A stretch of DNA of 64,000 nucleotides from an uncultured Acinetobacter sp. GTDB lineage: Bacteria > Pseudomonadota > Gammaproteobacteria > Pseudomonadales > Moraxellaceae. Below, piece by piece: positions 54,142-63,098 of the stretch (its first letter is position 1; every line of letters starts with the position of its first letter). The notes under the pieces are model-generated. The model was not told the DNA's origin, did not search any database, and saw only the letters and a list, made by a program, of their open reading frames with translations. The stretch lies in assembly GCA_913777945.1 (NCBI GenBank), contig CAJYTY010000022.1, positions 62,001 to 126,000 of the forward strand, in the 5' to 3' direction. The translations under genes were made by a program, and so were the position numbers.

Positions 54142-54569
54142 AACCAATACCCAAACGCCGTGACCAGTTTCATTATTTTTTAAATATCCAGACACGCTGG
54201 GCAGATAACGATATTTATGGTCATGTAAACAACGTGACTTATTATAGTTATTTTGATACAGCCGCTAACTCACTTTTGATTCAACATGCAGGCTTTGATA
54301 TTCGTCAGTCACCGATCATCGGACTAGTCGTCGACTCGGCATGCAGTTTTTTTAAGGAACTCACCTTTCCAGATACCATTGAAGTGGGTGTTGCGATTTC
54401 AAAAATTGGGCAAAGCTCCTTACGCTATGAACTCGCAATATTTAAGCAACACCAGCTTGAGCCTTGTGCACAGGGACACTTTGTCCATGTTTTTGTTGAT
54501 CGAGAAACACGAAAAAGTACCACAATTCCCGATGCGATGCGTGAGGCATTACATAGTTTTAAGCTTTAG
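54138..54569 (+). CDS. acyl-CoA thioesterase, hotdog fold
   Basis: 143 residues of the 4HBT family. The catalytic aspartate lies in TRWADNDIYGHVNNVTYYSYF (about residues 19-39), the YbgC-like signature. It cleaves acyl-CoA thioesters, with unknown chain preference. Its start overlaps the alcohol dehydrogenase stop (ATGA), so the two enzymes probably act on the same acyl or alcohol substrate. Confidence 0.92.
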   Translation: MKPIPKRRDQFHYFLNIQTRWADNDIYGHVNNVTYYSYFDTAANSLLIQHAGFDIRQSPIIGLVVDSACSFFKELTFPDTIEVGVAISKIGQSSLRYELAIFKQHQLEPCAQGHFVHVFVDRETRKSTTIPDAMREALHSFKL

Positions 54570-54641
54570 ATTTTAAAAAATAAGCAATCATGCTGAAGCA
54601 ACTTCTAATCGTGCAACAGCATGAAGGATTAATTTAAAGCA

Positions 54642-55220
54642 TTAGATGTGAGGCAAAACGTAAGGCACTATATCCTGAAAAGTACGACCATTTACATTTT
54701 CACCAATTGCGTGCATTTTCCATGCATCATTATGACGATAAATTTTTGCAATAATTAAACCTGTATGAGCGCCTTGCGATGACAGTTTATAACTTGCAAT
54801 TTCTTGATTATTTGATTGATCAACTAAGCGACAGAATGCATTTTCCACTCTCTCAAATGTTTGTCCACGGAAGCTACTTACAGTAAAAACTAAAGATTTC
54901 ACCTGAGCAGGGATCTGATTCAAATTCACACGAATGATTTCATCATCACCATCGCCCGCACCTGTTAAATTGTCACCCGAATGTTGAATACTGCCATCTT
55001 TACTTCGAAGTTGACCAAAATAAACAACATCTAATACCTGTTTATTATCATCAAATAAAATAACAGAAGCGTCCAGATCGATGTTCCCGCCACCACCAAA
55101 GCCAAAAAAGCCTTTACTTTTTGCAACATCCCATCCCACACCTAAAAAGATCTGTTGTAAGCTGCTGCCATCTGCTTTTTGCAAACTAATTTTCTGGCCT
55201 TTTTCTAAATTAATTGCCAT
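54642..55220 (-). CDS. terZ: TerZ-like TerD-family protein
   Basis: 192 residues. The start MAINLEKGQKISLQKADG and the glycine-rich GFFGFGGGGNIDLDAS (about 37-52) match the TerZ/TerX branch of the TerD family. The calcium-binding acidic loop GDNLTGAGDGDDE is present. TerD-type proteins bind calcium and are linked to tellurite and phage stress. GGAG lies about 8 bases before the ATG. It is the last gene of the second ter transcript, after terF and the AIM24-like gene. Confidence 0.85.
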   Translation of the reverse strand: MAINLEKGQKISLQKADGSSLQQIFLGVGWDVAKSKGFFGFGGGGNIDLDASVILFDDNKQVLDVVYFGQLRSKDGSIQHSGDNLTGAGDGDDEIIRVNLNQIPAQVKSLVFTVSSFRGQTFERVENAFCRLVDQSNNQEIASYKLSSQGAHTGLIIAKIYRHNDAWKMHAIGENVNGRTFQDIVPYVLPHI

Positions 55221-55250
55221 GTGTTTTTCTCCTCTGGATAAAAAATTGTT

Positions 55251-55970
55251 TTAATTTGATTGATTACGGTTTAAGTTTAACTTCGAGGTTAACCATTGCA
55301 GAAAATTATTGCGATTTCTAGAACAAATCACCACTTTACCTTGACCTGAAAAACGTAAAACCATGCCTTCTCCGCTGGTTACGCTATTGACCAAATTGCC
55401 AAGAAAACCGCTGTTTTGTGAAGTAGATACAGATAAATTATAATTTAAGCGAGAATCCCAACATACCACATGTCCATTATCAATAATTACGTCTTTGTTA
55501 GGTTCGACCTCAAGTTCAAATAAAGTCCCACAACCTGACACCACAACTTGGCCTTGCCCGCTGGTCTCCATCACCAGAAAACCACCTGTATTACCAAAAA
55601 ATGCACCACCAAGGCTGTTATTTAAACGTGCTTTGACCTGAACCGAATCATGCGCTGCCACGAAAGCACCATCGCTCAGTAGATACTGAGTTGCCCCAAC
55701 ATCCAGAATCTGCATATCGCCATCCAAAGCAGCAGATAACAAACAGTCGCCATCACCACTAACTGCTTCAATATGTTGTTGAAACAACGATTCATCATTG
55801 GCGAAACGACGTAAAAGGGATTGCATCAAGCCACCTTGCAAACGCCCTTTTAATTCCAAGGGTGACTCCATCATCACCATGGCATTACTTTCGCAATAGA
55901 TTTTGTCACCACGGCGCATAGATACATGCAGAAAAGGTTCTGGCGAACCGACTAAACTGAACTGTGCCAT
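55251..55970 (-). CDS. AIM24/TIGR00266-family protein
   Basis: 239 residues. The pattern CESNAMVMMESPLELKGRLQ, GGLMQSLLRRF, and GTLFELEVEPNKDVIIDNGH matches the AIM24 beta-barrel family, which is found beside Ter genes in several bacteria. There is no signal peptide. Its role is unknown; a membrane-associated scaffold has been suggested for relatives. It lies between terF (3 bases) and the terZ-like gene (30 bases). Confidence 0.82.
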   Translation of the reverse strand: MAQFSLVGSPEPFLHVSMRRGDKIYCESNAMVMMESPLELKGRLQGGLMQSLLRRFANDESLFQQHIEAVSGDGDCLLSAALDGDMQILDVGATQYLLSDGAFVAAHDSVQVKARLNNSLGGAFFGNTGGFLVMETSGQGQVVVSGCGTLFELEVEPNKDVIIDNGHVVCWDSRLNYNLSVSTSQNSGFLGNLVNSVTSGEGMVLRFSGQGKVVICSRNRNNFLQWLTSKLNLNRNQSN

Positions 55971-55973
55971 TGT

Positions 55974-57293
55974 TTATCCCTTCTCATTTCGAACAATCTG
56001 ATGTTGCCGCGCAGCAATTAACCAATCAGGAAATTCTTGTAACAACAACTCATAGAGGCGCTCATCTGAAACGCTATCAATGCGGTCTAAACTAAAAAAG
56101 TTACAGTTATCGACAATTCGACCAGACATTTCATCTAACTTTTCTAATGCACCATAATTTCGCCCACCAATCCCGACAAATTGCCAGAAAATAGGTAATT
56201 TGGCTGCTTGAGATAATATTTTCTGCATTTGTTGGCGGCTGCCTACACCACCATCCGAAATGAATAAAACATACGTTGGGATTTGATCCTGAAATTTTTG
56301 GAAATAGTTAATCACCGCTTCAATGGCTGGAATTTCTTCGTTGTAACGCGCTCCCACTTGCCAGTTCTTCCAGCCTCGCTGAGTACTATTAATAAAATCA
56401 TTAACATTATTTAGAGTCACATCATCCAGCTGCGTAGTTTCAGCGGCAAAAGCCCAGCATTCAAAGCTACCATCATCATCAAAATGGATTGCAAGTGGCA
56501 TCAAACGATTCACCACTTTTTGCACATCCCCACGGCGATATTGTCCATCCATTGATCCAGATGCATCTAGAACCAAAGCAACCCGTGCAGTAACACCCAA
56601 TAATTTTTTCTTTTCTAACTGAACCAAAGATTTCTTGGTCAGATCGATAATGGATGCATTGCCCGTTTTTTCAGCCTTTTGCAAAGATAATTTTTTCTTT
56701 AAATCGATATTCGATTGTGGTGCGACAGGTGTCGTCTGTTGTGCTGTCGGCTCTTCAGCAACTTCTCCACCAAAATGTTGAATTAAGGCAGCAAGACCTG
56801 CATTAAAGCCTTGTCCAATTGCAGCCAAACGCCAAATACCGTCTTTTAGATAAATCTCGATCAGCATGGTGGCACGTTCTTGATCAAAAATGCTGCCATC
56901 TAGCTTCAGTTCAGCAATCGGCTGTAACTGCAAGTTAAGAAATTGAACTGTAACCTGCTGTAATTGCGACATGACATTTTGTCCATCAATTGCAGCAGTC
57001 AAAACCAGATGTTGGATAACTGCTGGCAGCTTTGCTAAATCAACTAAAAAGCGACTGCACTTACTTTGGTTTTCAATGAGACGAACCGCTTGGCATGGTG
57101 TTTCAGGTTGATTGTAAAAGGTCATATATCGTTCATCACTTAAACGATACTGTGAATCAAGTCCGAAACTTGCAATATCCAAATCAAAAGCTGCTTGATA
57201 GTGAATATGGATATAAAAAGAAGATTGCCCCTGTAAAACATCATTTAATTTTATTTTTTGTCCACGAATTAAATTCAACATATCAAGAAACAA
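55974..57293 (-). CDS. terF: TerF-like protein (TerD-like domain plus VWA domain)
   Basis: 439 residues. The first ~175 residues are a divergent TerD-like domain without the acidic calcium loop, followed by a linker rich in Gln, Pro and Thr. A von Willebrand A domain starts near residue 235 with the MIDAS sequence LVLDASGSMDG and continues to VLFISDGGVGSRQQ. TerF proteins have this layout. It is the first gene after the hairpin that follows terE. Confidence 0.88.
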   Translation of the reverse strand: MFLDMLNLIRGQKIKLNDVLQGQSSFYIHIHYQAAFDLDIASFGLDSQYRLSDERYMTFYNQPETPCQAVRLIENQSKCSRFLVDLAKLPAVIQHLVLTAAIDGQNVMSQLQQVTVQFLNLQLQPIAELKLDGSIFDQERATMLIEIYLKDGIWRLAAIGQGFNAGLAALIQHFGGEVAEEPTAQQTTPVAPQSNIDLKKKLSLQKAEKTGNASIIDLTKKSLVQLEKKKLLGVTARVALVLDASGSMDGQYRRGDVQKVVNRLMPLAIHFDDDGSFECWAFAAETTQLDDVTLNNVNDFINSTQRGWKNWQVGARYNEEIPAIEAVINYFQKFQDQIPTYVLFISDGGVGSRQQMQKILSQAAKLPIFWQFVGIGGRNYGALEKLDEMSGRIVDNCNFFSLDRIDSVSDERLYELLLQEFPDWLIAARQHQIVRNEKG

Positions 57294-57316
57294 CCTATTT
57301 TTATCATTTATAAATA

Positions 57317-57350
57317 TAAAAAAAGAAGATAGTGCCTAAACACTATCTTC
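57317..57350 (-). terminator. terminator between terE and terF
   Basis: GAAGATAGTG (57325-57334) and CACTATCTTC (57341-57350) form a perfect 10-bp stem, and the minus strand continues into seven T (57324-57318). Only about 24 bases separate it from the terF start, so terF depends on read-through or on a promoter inside terE. Confidence 0.88.
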
Positions 57351-57360
57351 CACATGTATT

Positions 57361-57936
57361 TTAAACAGAAACACCATAAGAAGCTGCTAAAGGCCCTAAG
57401 CCACCAGCAAAACCTTGACCAATTGCTCGGAATTTCCACTCACTGCCGTGCTTGTAAAGCTCTCCAAAGATCATTGCCGTTTCAGTACTACTGTCTTCAG
57501 ACAAATCATAACGTGCGATTTCACTACCACCCGCATCATTAATAACACGAATATAGGCATTCGCCACTTGACCAAAGTTTTGATTACGGGTTTGACCGTC
57601 ATAAATAGTGACCGCAAAAATGACTTTAGCAACATCGGCAGGTACTTTGCTAAGGTCAATGCTTAACGTCTCATCATCCCCATCGCCTTCACCTGTACGG
57701 TTATCGCCATTGTGAACCACTGAACCATCAGATGACTTTAAGTTATTAAAGAAAATAAAGTCATTGTCAGCACGTACCTTACCACTTTCATTCACCAAAA
57801 ATGCAATTGCATCAAGGTCAAAAGCTGCACCATCGGTCACGCGAGGGTTCCAACCCAAGCCTACTGTTGTTTTCGTAATGCCAGGTGCTTCTTTAGTTAA
57901 GCTAACGTTGCCGCCTTTGGTTAAACTAATTGCCAT
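57361..57936 (-). CDS. terE: TerE (TerD-family calcium-binding protein)
   Basis: 191 residues, the length of E. coli TerE. The sequence [33 protein letters not shown], the calcium loop [13 protein letters not shown] and the end GEWKF-type motif ([18 protein letters not shown]) closely match TerE. It lies downstream of the TerC-like gene by 88 bases and before the terminator. Confidence 0.93.
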   Translation of the reverse strand: MAISLTKGGNVSLTKEAPGITKTTVGLGWNPRVTDGAAFDLDAIAFLVNESGKVRADNDFIFFNNLKSSDGSVVHNGDNRTGEGDGDDETLSIDLSKVPADVAKVIFAVTIYDGQTRNQNFGQVANAYIRVINDAGGSEIARYDLSEDSSTETAMIFGELYKHGSEWKFRAIGQGFAGGLGPLAASYGVSV

Positions 57937-58024
57937 TTGGATTTCTCCTGATTAAATTTCAATTCTTTGTTTAATTTCATTTAGATCTTTTACACCATAT
58001 AAATGATGTATCTATCGCTTTTTA

Positions 58025-59095
58025 TCAAGCTTGTGTTTGTTTTTTACTGTAAGCAATAGAAGATAGTACAGCCCAAATAATGAATGCAACACCAATTAAG
58101 CCCGTAATAACTTCAGGTACATGACCACCCGTTCCCGTATAAAGCATGATTGCAGCTAATGCACCAATGGCATAATGTGCACCATGCTCCAGGTAGATGA
58201 AGGCTTCCAAGGTCCCTTTCTCAACTAAATAAATGGTCATTGAACGGACAAACATGGCACCAATTGCCAAACCGAGCATAATTACAACCACATCACTTGT
58301 GATCGCAAATGCACCAATCACACCATCGAAACTAAAAGAGGCATCTAACACTTCAAGATAAAGAAAACCACCGATACCAGCTTTGACGATATTACTTGAC
58401 GTACCTGTAACTGGTTTTTCATTGGCTTCATCATCTTCACTGCTGCCTTCAAGTAAATGGCCCAGTACTTGTACACCGATATAAACCACGATACCCCAAA
58501 TTCCAGCGATAATCACAATGAGCTTTTGTTGCTCTGGAACAAATGCAGCCATAGTTAATAAGGCAATGAGTGCCACAAATACTGACATTGCAGGAATGTT
58601 TGCTAGATTTGATAAATGTGTTTCCAACCAATGGAACCAGTGCGTGTCCTTACCATCATCAAACAAGAAGTTTAAAAACACCAACATTAGGAACATCCCA
58701 CCAAAGGCTGCAATTTCAGCATGGTGTGCAAGTAACTTCTCTGAATAGGTTTTTGGATCATTCAGTGCCAGTTTCGCAACCTCAATCATTCCCATGTCAG
58801 CAGTAACGCCAACAATCAAAAGTGGAAAGATTAAGCGCATACCAAATACGGCAACTAAAATACCAACGGTAAGAAATAGTTTTTTCCAGAATTCATCCCA
58901 GTTTCTTAATACCGAAGCATTGACAACGGCATTATCAAAAGATAGCGATACTTCCATAACAGCCAGTACAGTCGTAATGAGCAAAACTTTCAGCATCATG
59001 GACAAACCAGCATTGGGGCCATGCGTGAAGCCCCACCATGCTGATAATGCAAGACAAATTATGGTAAAAATAATTGAGAAACGAAAATGTTTCAT
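58025..59095 (-). CDS. TerC-superfamily membrane protein (DUF475)
   Basis: 356 residues with about nine membrane segments. The acidic intramembrane motifs of the TerC fold are present twice: MEVSLSFDNAVVNASVLRNW (about 46-65) and YLEVLDASFSFDGVIGAFAI (about 246-265). It belongs to the DUF475 branch rather than the classical TerC. TerC-like proteins are thought to move metal ions, in particular manganese. It stands in the place of terC between terD and terE. Confidence 0.87.
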   Translation of the reverse strand: MKHFRFSIIFTIICLALSAWWGFTHGPNAGLSMMLKVLLITTVLAVMEVSLSFDNAVVNASVLRNWDEFWKKLFLTVGILVAVFGMRLIFPLLIVGVTADMGMIEVAKLALNDPKTYSEKLLAHHAEIAAFGGMFLMLVFLNFLFDDGKDTHWFHWLETHLSNLANIPAMSVFVALIALLTMAAFVPEQQKLIVIIAGIWGIVVYIGVQVLGHLLEGSSEDDEANEKPVTGTSSNIVKAGIGGFLYLEVLDASFSFDGVIGAFAITSDVVVIMLGLAIGAMFVRSMTIYLVEKGTLEAFIYLEHGAHYAIGALAAIMLYTGTGGHVPEVITGLIGVAFIIWAVLSSIAYSKKQTQA

Positions 59096-59118
59096 TTTTT
59101 TCCTTTACTAAACAACCT

Positions 59119-59158
59119 TAAGATATTCATTATTTATATTCTTTAAATGAATATCTTA
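59119..59158 (-). other. inverted repeat at terD stop codon
   Basis: TAAGATATTCAT (59119-59130) and ATGAATATCTTA (59147-59158) form a perfect 12-bp inverted repeat with a 16-base loop; the right arm contains the terD stop. No T-run follows, so an RNA-stability or processing role is more likely than termination. Confidence 0.55.
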
Positions 59159-59734
59159 GCCAATCTGAATACCGTATTGTTGGCACATGGCAGCAAGCCC
59201 ACCCGAATAACCTTGACCTACGGCTTTAAACTTCCACTCGCCGTTATGACGATAAACCTCACCAAAGACCATTGCTGTTTCAGTTGAGTAGTCTTCTGCC
59301 AAATCGAAACGAACCACTTCTACATTGGTATCTTGGTTTACAACACGAATAAAGGCATTTGCAATTTGACCAAAATTTTGACCGCGTGCTTGCGCGTCGT
59401 GAATGGTCACAGTAATCGCAACTTTTTCAATTTCAGGCGAAACTTTTGATAGATCAACCAACAATGTTTCATCATCGCCATCACCTTGACCTGAACGGTT
59501 GTCACCCGTATGCTCTACTGAGTTGTCTTGAGATTTAAGTTGGTTATAAAAAATAAAATCATGATCGCCACGTACTTTACCTGTCGCGGTTAATAAAAAT
59601 GCACTGGCATCCAAGTCAAATGCCGCACCATCCGTCGCACGCTCATCCCAACCTAATCCAATTAAAATTCGAATTAAATTGGGATCTGTTTTACTTAGGG
59701 ATAAATTTCCACCTTTATTTAAACTAATCGCCAT
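59156..59734 (-). CDS. terD: TerD
   Basis: 192 residues from the ATG at 59734, preceded by GGAG; an upstream ATG would add 29 residues that do not fit the family. The sequence [34 protein letters not shown], the calcium loop GDNRSGQGDGDDE and the C-terminal GEWKFKAVGQGYSGGLA are as in E. coli TerD. It lies 102 bases after terA and 60 before the TerC-like gene. Confidence 0.94.
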   Translation of the reverse strand: MAISLNKGGNLSLSKTDPNLIRILIGLGWDERATDGAAFDLDASAFLLTATGKVRGDHDFIFYNQLKSQDNSVEHTGDNRSGQGDGDDETLLVDLSKVSPEIEKVAITVTIHDAQARGQNFGQIANAFIRVVNQDTNVEVVRFDLAEDYSTETAMVFGEVYRHNGEWKFKAVGQGYSGGLAAMCQQYGIQIG

Positions 59735-59836
59735 TTTGTTTTTCTCCTCGTTTGAACACTTAAAATTCAATGGTTTTAATGATGTTTGTATAGATATCGA
59801 AAGTATTGTTATCTGATACATGATTAAATATCAATT

Positions 59837-61036
59837 TCATTTGCTACCTGCAACCCAACGTAGACCAAAACCAAAGGCTTGGTCCAACTCGCGATGTCCA
59901 GGTACATAGCGCACATGACGTTGTACTTGAATGCTACCACCTTGATTCACTAATTCAACAATTCCACACATTCCTAAAGGCTGTCCTTCGGTTAAACGGA
60001 TTTCAATTGGTGGTTGATCTGGCACATAAATCATGACCACAGCATCTGTTTCGGCCCAGTTCGGCACACCTTCATAAATAAATGCAAACAACACCACACG
60101 GCGAATCTGCGACCAGTGCCGTCCATTAATCCTAAGCCACTCACCCTCTGTTAATGCACCAGTACGGTCATCCGCAGAAAGTTGAATAAATGGGAAAGCG
60201 TTAAAATCACCAAATCGATTACCTAAAGCCTGAATCACCGATTTGCTACCATCTTGCATCTCGAACAGACAGCCCAAATCCAGATCAATGCCGTGATTTT
60301 GGTTAAGCAGCTTTTTAAAGAAGCCTCCTGATTGCGCCCGCTGACTCCGTTGATTCCAATTCAGATTAATTTTAATTTCACCAAAACCATGAGCCTGTTT
60401 CTGTAAATTAATCTGGTTATTGCGCTTATCTAAGGTAATTTTGCTTAAATTAATTTTAGGTTGAGGTACTGGTGCAGGTACAGGTTGAGGCAAAGGCTCG
60501 GGTGTTGCAGTTTGATCGCTAATTTCCACACCAAAATGTTCAGCTAGCGGTTGTAAACCACCATTAAAACCCTGATTGACGAAACGGAATTTCCACTGAT
60601 CTTTATAACGATAAATTTCTGCCAAAATCAGGGCTTTTTCAGTCTTTTCGGCACTTTTTACCGTTGCTGTTGCCGTGAGCTGTCCGTTTTCCCATAATTC
60701 AATCTGAATATCTTGAATCGCGTTGATTGCACCTTGCCCATCAAGGGTTGCACACATCGCAAGCTTGCTGATATCCGCATCGAATAATTGAGTGTTCAAA
60801 TTAAATTGCGCAATATACGGTGCTTTTGTTGTTGCCTCGACTAATTCTACACTGCGGTTTGGTGTCTGCTTTTGCCCATAAAAGATCATGTCCGCATCAC
60901 CACGAACCTTCATCTGCGCATTCAAGACATAAGCGGTCACATCTAAACCGATATGAGCCGCTAATGTGGTTTTAATTTTCACTTGGCACTGTGACTGGCT
61001 CAATGCCAAATTGGCTCCTGTAATAAGTTGTTGCAT
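59837..61036 (-). CDS. terA: TerA
   Basis: 399 residues, close to E. coli TerA. The first ~170 residues are a TerD-like domain without the full acidic loop (YVLNAQMKVRGDADMIFYGQ). A proline-rich linker follows (TPEPLPQPVPAPVPQP), and the C-terminal half carries the TerA-type domain (IDLDLGCLFEMQDG, ADDRTGALTEGEWLRINGR, GFGLRWVAGSK). It is 24 bases after the CitE-like gene, which connects the Ter proteins with the biosynthetic-looking genes. Confidence 0.88.
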   Translation of the reverse strand: MQQLITGANLALSQSQCQVKIKTTLAAHIGLDVTAYVLNAQMKVRGDADMIFYGQKQTPNRSVELVEATTKAPYIAQFNLNTQLFDADISKLAMCATLDGQGAINAIQDIQIELWENGQLTATATVKSAEKTEKALILAEIYRYKDQWKFRFVNQGFNGGLQPLAEHFGVEISDQTATPEPLPQPVPAPVPQPKINLSKITLDKRNNQINLQKQAHGFGEIKINLNWNQRSQRAQSGGFFKKLLNQNHGIDLDLGCLFEMQDGSKSVIQALGNRFGDFNAFPFIQLSADDRTGALTEGEWLRINGRHWSQIRRVVLFAFIYEGVPNWAETDAVVMIYVPDQPPIEIRLTEGQPLGMCGIVELVNQGGSIQVQRHVRYVPGHRELDQAFGFGLRWVAGSK

Positions 61037-61060
61037 TGATTATTCCTATATTTTTTGATT

Positions 61061-61942
61061 TTATACTTTTAGTCCAAACACTTTTGCCCGTTCTAAAATT
61101 CGTTCTGCCCAACGGCGATGGGTTGCGGGTTCAAGCATACTGCCATGACAGGCAAATACTGCCTTACAGCTATCTTGTAAAATATCTTGTGCTTGTTTCA
61201 ACTCAATTTCATTGACCTGATAAGCCTGATGTACAATCGATATCTGCGCAGGATGAATCACGGTTTTACCTGATAATCCATGCTGTAAATCCAGATACAA
61301 TTCATCTTGCAATAGTTTTACTTGACTAAAATGCTCACAGACCGGTGCGCTCAGCGCAAAACCATAAGGTAAAAACTGGCCTGCCAGATTGGCAATTAAT
61401 GTGCCAATTGGCGTTTGATATAAAGTCACATCACTAGGCCGCCGCAAAGCCAGACAATTGAGTAAATCATTGCCCCCAATCCGGAGCATCAATACTTTAT
61501 GAAACTCTGGTAAAGCCTGTCTCAGCTCTTTCATTTGTTCCATATCAAAACTATCGACTGTCTCAAGTGTCGGCATATAGTGAAGTGTTGCAGGAAGGAC
61601 ATCTAACCATTGCTTAAAATTAGCCAAACCAAATTTAGGCAATACCATGCCATCCAGAATCGTGATTTCTTGCCATTCCGCTAATTCAGCGGCCATCGAA
61701 ATATGACGAGGACGAATAAAAATTTTAGGGTGTTGCTCATGCCGCTGTTGCTGTTGAAGTTTCTGTAGTAACTGTTTGAGATTTTGTTTGGCAAGCTCAA
61801 CGTCTTGTTCACTAATCGCATCTTCAAGACAGATCACCAAAGAGCGCAACTCTGGATATTTTTCACCCGTTACTATTGGCCATAAATCGGGTCGAGTCGC
61901 GGGGATATATAAGGTTGCGCCTAAAGATAATGCAGATAACAT
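61061..61942 (-). CDS. CitE-like HpcH/HpaI-family lyase (Ter-associated)
   Basis: 293 residues of the HpcH/HpaI aldolase/citrate lyase beta fold. LYIPATRPDLWPIVTGE at the start, LVICLEDAISEQDVELAK (metal-binding Glu-Asp), FIRPRHI, and LMLRIGGNDLLN and KTVIHPAQISIVHQAY fit the family. Its genomic partners are a phosphoribosyltransferase and a HAD phosphatase in a Ter operon. Comparative-genomic work has proposed that such sets make a nucleoside-like metabolite. The substrate is unknown. It starts 4 bases after the phosphoribosyltransferase stop. Confidence 0.87.
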   Translation of the reverse strand: MLSALSLGATLYIPATRPDLWPIVTGEKYPELRSLVICLEDAISEQDVELAKQNLKQLLQKLQQQQRHEQHPKIFIRPRHISMAAELAEWQEITILDGMVLPKFGLANFKQWLDVLPATLHYMPTLETVDSFDMEQMKELRQALPEFHKVLMLRIGGNDLLNCLALRRPSDVTLYQTPIGTLIANLAGQFLPYGFALSAPVCEHFSQVKLLQDELYLDLQHGLSGKTVIHPAQISIVHQAYQVNEIELKQAQDILQDSCKAVFACHGSMLEPATHRRWAERILERAKVFGLKV

Positions 61943-61946
61943 AAAA

Positions 61947-63098
61947 TTATCCTTTCCCCAATTTTTGAATTAATGTAATCGCTCTATAGGGCGCAATCTG
62001 ATCACCGACCACCTGTACAGGTGTCTTTGTGACTTGAGTTAAATGGCGTAATAAACGAGTATCCTCATCATCGGCATCCCGAAGTAAAACTAAATCAGGA
62101 ACACGTCTTAAAATTGCTCGAGTTGCCTCCGCGATACTCGGTTTTATCCGATTAATATTTTGAATGTCGTATTCTTGAGCCAGTTTATGTACAACCTGTC
62201 GGCTTTGATCTTGTTGTGCCTGTTGTTGTGTTTCTGCCCAAACTGCATTCGACTGAGGATTGAGCTGTAAACGGATCTGATTTATTCGCTGGATAAACTT
62301 CTGCGAAATATCAAATTCTTTTAAATGGTGATATTCAATACAGCGATGCCATTGATCAATATTCTCGGCAGTAATTTCATCAGCACCCAAGGTTTCACCT
62401 TCACAAATACTACGAGAGATAAGACCAGAAATGGTCGACCCCAAAATACCAGATGGAATCAACCAGTCATCACCACTGGCCGCCAACCATGCACAGCCTG
62501 CAATATCAGACAAAACCACCAAAGGTAAAGGTTTCCCTGTAAAACGAGTGTCATTGCCTAAGCTACGCTGTAATTCTTGACGAATCGCGCCTTTGCCCGT
62601 CCAACCATCCACAAATACAATCGATGCATGCCCATGTCTAGCGATAATGGTTTCCAACGCAGCAAAATCAATGCCACGATCTCGGATAATGCTAATGCCA
62701 TAATGTTCACAGTTACAACCTAAATCTTGTATTGCATGATAAAGCAATACCCCCAAGGGTACGCCCGCACGTACAAAGCTCACCAATACAATGGGTTCAT
62801 TAAATTCTACAACTAAAGTTTGTGCCAATTGCTGGACTTCTTGAGCTAAACGTTGTTGGCCTTGCTGCATGGCTTGTTCAAATAACTCTAGGTGACGTGC
62901 TGTTGGCGCATTCTCCAAACTGATCATTTGTGAATAATGCTTTTCTCCTGATTGAATCAGGCGTTCTTTTTCTGCGGTATCCGTAGGTTCAATATGGGTA
63001 CGTTTAAGTAAAAAAGTGACTTGTTCTGATTGATAACTACCGCTAAACCCTTGTTCTAAAATTAATTCAGTTGCTTTATCTTTATTGATAATCGCCAT
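61947..63098 (-). CDS. Ter-associated phosphoribosyltransferase-like protein (StiP family)
   Basis: 383 residues. The N-terminal part contains FSGSYQSEQVTFLLKR, LVSFVRAGVPLGVLLYHAI and the PRPP-site-like IVFVDGWTGKGAIRQEL (about residues 166-182), which define the PRTase/StiP family that occurs with Ter genes. The C-terminal ~90 residues form a separate domain. The family was once also described as a cysteine protease; the PRTase reading rests on the fold. It overlaps the HAD gene by 17 bases. Confidence 0.85.
   Translation of the reverse strand: MAIINKDKATELILEQGFSGSYQSEQVTFLLKRTHIEPTDTAEKERLIQSGEKHYSQMISLENAPTARHLELFEQAMQQGQQRLAQEVQQLAQTLVVEFNEPIVLVSFVRAGVPLGVLLYHAIQDLGCNCEHYGISIIRDRGIDFAALETIIARHGHASIVFVDGWTGKGAIRQELQRSLGNDTRFTGKPLPLVVLSDIAGCAWLAASGDDWLIPSGILGSTISGLISRSICEGETLGADEITAENIDQWHRCIEYHHLKEFDISQKFIQRINQIRLQLNPQSNAVWAETQQQAQQDQSRQVVHKLAQEYDIQNINRIKPSIAEATRAILRRVPDLVLLRDADDEDTRLLRHLTQVTKTPVQVVGDQIAPYRAITLIQKLGKG

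Noticed and set aside
54590..54622. ATGCTG/CAGCAT inverted repeat between the thioesterase and terZ-like genes
   Set aside because: Short arms with a long loop and no T-run; not convincing as a terminator.
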